The position numbers and the translations under genes were made by a program. A stretch of DNA of 64,000 nt, taken from NCBI GenBank assembly GCA_016903695.1, contig JADQBB010000005.1, positions 1-64,000 on the forward strand, given 5' to 3'. Below are positions 59,454 to 64,000 of the stretch, in pieces (position 1 is the first letter of the stretch; each line of letters opens with the position of its first letter). The notes under the pieces were generated by a model. It saw nothing but the letters and a program-made list of their open reading frames with translations, was not told the DNA's origin and ran no database searches. Source of the DNA: Chlorogloea purpurea SAG 13.99. GTDB taxonomy: Bacteria > Cyanobacteriota > Cyanobacteriia > Cyanobacteriales > Microcystaceae.

Positions 59454-60590
59454 TCACCTCGCCTCGATCTTTCCCCGTTCGACTGTGAAAATCTGGCTCG
59501 ATTTCAGCCAAGCGCCATCGAAGGCGTTGAGGTGCGTGGCGGTGATGAGGGTTTGAAATCGGTCTTCGATCGCATTCAATAACTGATTCTGTCTCTCTAA
59601 ATCCAATTCTGCGAGTACATCGTCCAATAATAACAGGGGCGGTTCGCCGATCACTTCTTCCAATAGTTGCAATTCAGCTAATTTCAAGCTTAATACGAGT
59701 GTACGCTGTTGTCCTTGAGAACCGTAGGATTTAGCGGGAGTGTCATCGATTACCAGACTAATATCATCTCGATGGGGCCCCACTACCGAGGTAGCCAATT
59801 GATATTCAGCGATGCGACGGGTGGCTATCCTATCGATAAAAGCTTTCTGCACGCTGGCGGGGTCATCGCTAGTCCATTCTACATTGGGCAGGTAGTTAAT
59901 CATCAGCGTTTCTTTCTTGCCGCTAATACTCTCGTGCCATTTCTGGGCCAGGGGTGCGAGTCGGGTTAACACTCTGGCCCTTCGGCGCGTCACTCGCGAG
60001 CCTGTTTGGGCCAGTTGTGTATCCCACAGGGATAATTGCTCTAGATAATCCCCCAAATTGTCCGCGCCTTTTTCTTCCCGGTGACGGATTTCTTTCAGTA
60101 GTGCGTTACGTTGCCGCAACACCTGGTTATAGTCTTGGAGGATTCGTAAGTAAATAGGTTCTAATTGCAGTAGGAGAGTATCTATCCAATTACGCCTAGT
60201 TTCCGGCGCACCTCTGACTAAATCCAAGTCCAAACTAGAAAATTCTACGGCGTTAAGGACTCCTAAAAAGTCGAGATGACGGCGTAGGGGTTCATTATTG
60301 AGCATAACGGTTCTTCTGCCCGTTGTCCGCAAAATTAACCCCAGATGGGAAGTGCCGTATTTACGGTTGACGGTGGCTAAAATTTGCCCCGTCTCCGCGT
60401 CTTCCGTCACTAATTCCCTGTCTTTACTCACGCGATGACTTTTGAGGGTGGCTAATAACTCCACGGCTTCGAGGAGATTGGATTTACCTTGAGCATTATT
60501 ACCTAGGATTATCGTTTTCTGCCCGGAAAAATTCACTAACTGTTCTTGATAGTTACGAAACGTGCGCAGGTGCAATTGCGTGAGATACAT
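59454..60590 (-). CDS. recF: DNA recombination/repair protein RecF
   Basis: RecF loads RecA on gapped DNA with RecO and RecR. The 378-residue ABC-type ATPase has Walker A ILGNNAQGKSNLLEAVELL, signature region SYGSQGQQRTLVLSLKLAELQLL and Walker B PLLLLDDVLAELDLERQNQLL. It starts MYLTQLHLRTFRNYQ at ATG 60590; an open frame continues upstream without homology. It is divergent from the DUF2808 gene, 48 bases between starts. dnaA, dnaN and gyrB are not neighbours. Confidence 0.96.
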   Translation of the reverse strand: MYLTQLHLRTFRNYQEQLVNFSGQKTIILGNNAQGKSNLLEAVELLATLKSHRVSKDRELVTEDAETGQILATVNRKYGTSHLGLILRTTGRRTVMLNNEPLRRHLDFLGVLNAVEFSSLDLDLVRGAPETRRNWIDTLLLQLEPIYLRILQDYNQVLRQRNALLKEIRHREEKGADNLGDYLEQLSLWDTQLAQTGSRVTRRRARVLTRLAPLAQKWHESISGKKETLMINYLPNVEWTSDDPASVQKAFIDRIATRRIAEYQLATSVVGPHRDDISLVIDDTPAKSYGSQGQQRTLVLSLKLAELQLLEEVIGEPPLLLLDDVLAELDLERQNQLLNAIEDRFQTLITATHLNAFDGAWLKSSQIFTVERGKIEAR

Positions 60591-60638
60591 TAAAAGAAAA
60601 CCGCTCAACAAGGTTCAACGCCTTACTCATCATATCCT

Positions 60639-61172
60639 ATGAGATTTCTTCCCACTTTGACTTTATTGCTATGCTTATCCACTTCGAGGGTAGGGGCAGT
60701 TCAATTAGCAGATGGTACGAGCGCTTTCACTCGCTCGCCGCGTCTGTTAGATTTCATGACCACCATGAGTAGTGTAAGTGTCTGGGGTGCTAAATATTAT
60801 CTCACGATCGATTTTCCCGCGGGTGCCCAAGAGGGCTTACAAAGCGTCGCGATACAACAGAAACAAGGCACGGAAGATATACAGTTTGACCTCCAGAAAA
60901 CTTTCGCTTTCTTTGGTGATAGAGATAATCGTCAAGAAGCTATCCCGATTAGAGAGGTGACGAGGGACGACGGGGGCAATATTTCTATTGTTTTCGAGAG
61001 AGCGATCGATTCCGGCCGAACTGTTACCATTGGCTTAGTCCCCTATCAAAACCCTTTCTATGATGGTGTCTATCTATTCGGTGTCACGGCTTTTCCTACC
61101 GGGGATAAGCCGAGGGGTTTATATTTAGGAGTGGGACGCTTACAGTTTTATCGTGGTGGTAGTGCTTGGTAA
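60639..61172 (+). CDS. DUF2808 family secreted protein
   Basis: A 177-residue exported protein of the cyanobacterial DUF2808 family. A signal peptide (about 1-20) precedes VQLADGTSAFTRSPRLLDFMTT. The body is beta-rich, with YYLTIDFPAGAQEGLQSVAIQQKQG and VTIGLVPYQNPFYDGVYLFGVTAFPTGDKPRGLYLGVGRLQFY, which are family hallmarks. Function is unknown. Its stop overlaps the start of the next gene (TAATG), showing translational coupling. Confidence 0.88.
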   Translation: MRFLPTLTLLLCLSTSRVGAVQLADGTSAFTRSPRLLDFMTTMSSVSVWGAKYYLTIDFPAGAQEGLQSVAIQQKQGTEDIQFDLQKTFAFFGDRDNRQEAIPIREVTRDDGGNISIVFERAIDSGRTVTIGLVPYQNPFYDGVYLFGVTAFPTGDKPRGLYLGVGRLQFYRGGSAW

Positions 61173-61849
61173 TGGGGAATAAATTAGTTTTCACGGGTAG
61201 TTTCTTAATAACATTTTTGACGAGCATTATGGGGGCTAATTGTCAACCCGTTAACACCATAGATATAGAACCGAAAATCATAGAAGAAAGTCCAGTATTA
61301 CAGCGTTGGATGAAAGAAATACCGAACATTTTAGAAGAGATAAAAAACGATCCCAGTTTCCGTACAAGGGTAAGGTTAGGCTATAGCGTTTATCCTTCCG
61401 CTCATAATGAAGGTGGAGTTTATATAGGAGTAGAAGATATATTTATCGGGCGTACCGGTTTAACCGTTAGCGGCCAATATCAAACATCTTTTAATAGTAA
61501 ACAACAGTCGGGCGGCGGTGATTTACAATACTACGTCTTACCTCTCGGTGGTTACGTTAACCTCGCTCCTGTGGTGGGTTATCGTTACGTGGAAACTGGG
61601 GGCTACTCCACTAATGGGGTGAATGTAGGTGCGAGATTAGTGCTGGCTTTATCCAGGAATGGCGCGGCTGATATAGTGGTAACTCAAAGTTTCGTTTCCC
61701 CCGGTGGTAGTGATGAAGTGGGGTTAACTTCTTTCTCCGTGGGTTACGCCCTGACCAAACAGATTAGATTAGCCGCCGATATTCAAGCGCAAAACTCTAG
61801 GCGGGCGAAAGATAGTAGGGTGGGGATATTGATAGAATGGATGCCTTGA
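61172..61849 (+). CDS. Secreted protein coupled to DUF2808, unknown
   Basis: A 225-residue exported protein with ATG overlapping the DUF2808 stop (TAATG). After a signal peptide (about 1-25) comes a short helical part (LQRWMKEIPNILEEIKND) and then about ten amphipathic strands (VRLGYSVYPS, GVYIGVEDIFIG, LTVSGQYQTSF, DLQYYVLPLGGYVNLAPVVGYRYV, FSVGYALTKQIRLAADIQAQ). The alternating pattern suggests a small outer-membrane beta-barrel or surface protein. No family was recognised. It may work together with the DUF2808 protein. Confidence 0.75.
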   Translation: MGNKLVFTGSFLITFLTSIMGANCQPVNTIDIEPKIIEESPVLQRWMKEIPNILEEIKNDPSFRTRVRLGYSVYPSAHNEGGVYIGVEDIFIGRTGLTVSGQYQTSFNSKQQSGGGDLQYYVLPLGGYVNLAPVVGYRYVETGGYSTNGVNVGARLVLALSRNGAADIVVTQSFVSPGGSDEVGLTSFSVGYALTKQIRLAADIQAQNSRRAKDSRVGILIEWMP

Positions 61850-61853
61850 TCGT

Positions 61854-62321
61854 TCACTCAAGCTCTAGGGGAAACCACTCAAAATCGAGAACTTGTTCGG
61901 GCGAACCCATAGGGTGTAAAGGAATATCATCTATGCCGGTTTCATCGATGAAACTGAGCCTGGCAAATAAATAATATTCCTCGAATATTTCTTTCAAGTA
62001 AGGTTTCAGACTGGGGCTTTCTTTTAAGAGTTTCAAAATTTGAAAGCGAAAATTTCTAATTTCTTTTCTCCACCCTCTCTGACAGCGTTCCCGTTCCGAT
62101 TCCCAATAAGTTATTTTGAGGAGATGTTCAAATAATCGGGCTAGATAACTTTCGAGTGCGTGCTTGACACTCCGGCCCATATCCTCTATCTCCTCCATTA
62201 AATTGTTTAGATCAAGCTCATCAAATTTTCCATCTCTTAGCTGTTCTAAAGTAGTTGATAGCCACAGACTATAATCTCGTTCATAAAGATATTGGGTGGG
62301 TAGATTGATTTTTGCTGTCAT
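61854..62321 (-). CDS. DUF29 family protein
   Basis: A 155-residue helical protein of DUF29, very widespread in cyanobacteria and often in many copies. Family marks are YERDYSLWLSTTLEQLRDGKFDELDLNNLMEEIEDMGRS and the C-terminal LFARLSFIDETGIDDIPLHPM region. No known function; some copies sit near toxin-antitoxin or mobile genes, but none is seen here. It converges with the beta-barrel-like gene with four bases between the stops. Confidence 0.9.
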   Translation of the reverse strand: MTAKINLPTQYLYERDYSLWLSTTLEQLRDGKFDELDLNNLMEEIEDMGRSVKHALESYLARLFEHLLKITYWESERERCQRGWRKEIRNFRFQILKLLKESPSLKPYLKEIFEEYYLFARLSFIDETGIDDIPLHPMGSPEQVLDFEWFPLELE

Positions 62322-62426
62322 AGGAGAAGATAAAAATGAATCCTACACTCTTATTGTATCGGACAGTGATCTACTTTTTGAGCGAATATACATTGGTCGT
62401 GCCATATCCTACCCCTTGATTGTGAG

Positions 62427-63617
62427 TTATAAGTTCAGTTGGATTTCTCTTTTAGTAAAAGGTAGATCGGCGTTGATAGCATCAATTTCCTCCTGTTCCA
62501 TATCGTTAATCTGACCGATATAATTTTGGAAAATCTTCGTCATTTTTGGATTATACAAACGGTGTAAACTGTGATTCGGTGTAGCCGGGAAACCTCGCCT
62601 TTTCTTATGTTGTCCCCCCGCCCCAGGGTCGAACATCGTCACCCCCCGGTTAATAGCCCATTCGATCGGCCCGTAATAACAAGCCTCAAAATGTAAGCAA
62701 TCGTATTCTTGAAAATTTCCCCAATATCTCCCGTATAAATTACTGCCTTTGTACAGACAGAAAGATAACCCCACTGGCTTAACATCGGTTTCCTGATGAT
62801 AGGCGGCCACTAACATAACTCGATGACGGTAGTTAGGATAAAGCCCTTCAAAAAACTTTTGGGTTAGATATTTACTGCCCCAGTAAAACTTATCGCAGGT
62901 ACTACTATAGAACTTATAGATCAAAGGAAAAAGATGATGGGGTATTTCATCAGCAGCGAGGGTTTTTACATATAATCCCGCACTCGTTACCGCTTTTCTC
63001 TCCCTCTTGATATTGCGGCGTTGATTGGCGTTAAACAGATTCAGATAATCATCGAAATTATTAAAACCTTTGCTATTCCAGATGTAACTATGATGTAGCC
63101 AACTATTAAAGCCCATCCCTTCCATCCGCGCGCGCCACTCTGGGTCAACAAAAAGGAAATGACAGCCGGATATACCGCAACGATCGCACAGATGATCGAT
63201 CGCTGTTACCATCAAGCCTGTAAGGGCCGCTTCATCTTCTCCTTGGGCCACCAGAAAGCGATAGCCGGTTGCGGGAGTGAAAGGAGTCATGCCCAATAAC
63301 TTCGGGTAATACTGTATGCCCAAGCGATAAGATAAATCAGCCCACTGACTATCAAAAACGAACTCACCGTAACTATGGCTTTTAATATATAAGGGGGCGG
63401 CGGCGATCAATTCTTGTCCCCGCCAGAGAGTCAGATGACTTGGTTGCCAACCCGTGCGGCCCGTGGCGCTACCGGAGGTTTCCAGATTATTCAACCATTC
63501 CCACTCTAGAAAAGGCGTGGCTAGAGGCATGGCGAGTCTATCCCATTGTTGCTGGGGGATTTCCGCCATTTTATGAATCCAAGATAGGGTAACTGGAGAC
63601 TTTAACTGTTCTACCAT
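62427..63617 (-). CDS. GNAT-like protein, DUF482 (FemAB-like)
   Basis: A 396-residue protein of the DUF482/peptidogalycan-biosynthesis family, built from two GNAT-like acetyltransferase folds as in FemAB enzymes. Conserved stretches are TPFLEWEWLNNLETSGSA near the N-terminus, HSYIWNSKGFNNFDDYLNLFNANQRRNIKRERK, and HFEACYYGPIEWAINRGVTMFDPGAGGQHKKRRGF. The substrate is unknown; an aminoacyl or acyl transfer is plausible by fold. It is on the same strand as the RibD-C gene upstream. Confidence 0.9.
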   Translation of the reverse strand: MVEQLKSPVTLSWIHKMAEIPQQQWDRLAMPLATPFLEWEWLNNLETSGSATGRTGWQPSHLTLWRGQELIAAAPLYIKSHSYGEFVFDSQWADLSYRLGIQYYPKLLGMTPFTPATGYRFLVAQGEDEAALTGLMVTAIDHLCDRCGISGCHFLFVDPEWRARMEGMGFNSWLHHSYIWNSKGFNNFDDYLNLFNANQRRNIKRERKAVTSAGLYVKTLAADEIPHHLFPLIYKFYSSTCDKFYWGSKYLTQKFFEGLYPNYRHRVMLVAAYHQETDVKPVGLSFCLYKGSNLYGRYWGNFQEYDCLHFEACYYGPIEWAINRGVTMFDPGAGGQHKKRRGFPATPNHSLHRLYNPKMTKIFQNYIGQINDMEQEEIDAINADLPFTKREIQLNL

Positions 63618-63697
63618 GGGTCTGAGTCGAAAAAACTTTTATCTATATAGGGTAATCTAATCTTTTGTCTCTCTGCATTGAGGATCTTTTTGGGAAT

Positions 63698-64000
63698 TTA
63701 CCGAACACATCGGTAATGTAAGAACACCTCTTCCCCTAATATCTGCGAACTTAATAACTGGAATCTTTTGGCAGTATCGGCTAGAAAACCCTCACCGCCT
63801 ACGGGGGTAGGTGCTGTTACTCCCCCTAAAATCCAGGGACACAAAGTCAGCCATAATTCATCGATTAAATCTTCCGCCAGTAGAGAGGCGATTAATTTCC
63901 CCCCGCCGATTATGGCTAATCTCTTCAAGCCGCAATCGTAGAGATGGGAGAGATTTTGAGCCTCACTATCAGCAGAGATGATTATACGATCGAATCCAGA
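63698..64000 (-). CDS. RibD C-terminal domain reductase (partial, 5' end outside)
   Basis: The 100 residues visible are the C-terminal part of a RibD-C (dihydrofolate-reductase-like pyrimidine reductase) protein; the reading frame continues through 64000, so the start lies beyond the right edge. Conserved parts are LKRLAIIGGGKLIASLLAEDLIDELWLTL-type NADPH-binding helix with GGG, then CPWILGG, PTPVGGEGF. Family members reduce 5-amino-6-ribosylamino-uracil phosphate in riboflavin synthesis or act on related pteridines. No internal ATG supports a shorter start. Confidence 0.82.
   Translation of the reverse strand, partial: SGFDRIIISADSEAQNLSHLYDCGLKRLAIIGGGKLIASLLAEDLIDELWLTLCPWILGGVTAPTPVGGEGFLADTAKRFQLLSSQILGEEVFLHYRCVR

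Overview
The window is chromosomal DNA of a cyanobacterium. Evidence: adjacent petB and petD for the cytochrome b6f complex, the CO2-uptake NDH-1 genes ndhF3-ndhD3-cupA with a LysR regulator, an HliD-type high-light-inducible protein, the NDH assembly factor CRR7, a SigF-type group 3 sigma factor, several cyanobacteria-restricted DUF families (DUF3318, DUF1350, DUF2808) and repeated HIP1 octamers (GCGATCGC). Base composition looks intermediate; I did not compute it. The species cannot be fixed from the sequence. I see no prophage, CRISPR array or transposase. The only mobile-looking item is a folded repeat cut by the left edge.

Layout. 0-7.8 kb: folded repeat, two small cyanobacterial proteins, crr7, selO, rph, a Tat-exported sulfatase, ffh and an orphan secreted protein. 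7.9-11.2 kb: petD, petB and sigF on the minus strand, a Bax-inhibitor-1-like membrane protein and hliD. 11.2-15.8 kb: a small lipoprotein, a partner-switching pair (RsbW-like HATPase plus a STAS-sugar transferase fusion), DUF3318, and thrC followed by a MoaD/ThiS-like sulfur carrier. 16-20.7 kb: two tandem ExoV-like pyruvyl transferases, a divergent PiT-like membrane protein, an unknown protein behind a possibly structured leader, and DUF1350. 20.8-25.6 kb: a four-gene minus-strand operon of unknown function, headed by an 868-residue protein that joins a PstS-like periplasmic domain, one membrane helix and three DUF4912 domains. 25.8-31 kb: a lytic transglycosylase, then a [2Fe-2S] protein, a dipeptide-epimerase-like enzyme and DUF1611 (DgcA/DgcN-like). 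31-36.5 kb: a hybrid histidine kinase with a cyanobacteriochrome-type GAF domain, and a REC-GGDEF-EAL protein. 36.6-41.4 kb: glutathionyl-hydroquinone reductase-cobA-hemD, ruvB/hisF, a small membrane protein and tRNA-Ala(GGC). 41.5-47.5 kb: ndhR-ndhF3-ndhD3-cupA. 47.5-64 kb: a TPR protein, a SagB-type oxidoreductase, bestrophin, sppA, comEC, an M3 oligopeptidase, a methyltransferase, a glycosyltransferase, recF, DUF2808 with a partner, DUF29, a DUF482 GNAT and a truncated RibD-C reductase.

How the genes work together. The photosynthetic electron-transport and carbon-uptake genes form clear units. Several loci point to surface polysaccharide and signalling: sigF, the HATPase and STAS-sugar transferase pair, the pyruvyl transferases, and a photoreceptor kinase next to a c-di-GMP protein. 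The best candidates for undescribed biology are the PstS-like/DUF4912 operon (with a lipoprotein paralogue beside the partner-switch pair), the STAS-sugar transferase/HATPase pair, and the predicted DXCF cyanobacteriochrome kinase. No stretch longer than 300 bases lacks a gene; the longest intergenic gaps (about 260-280 bases at 9953-10209, 15781-16040 and 25558-25836) hold the promoter-like elements and hairpins listed below.
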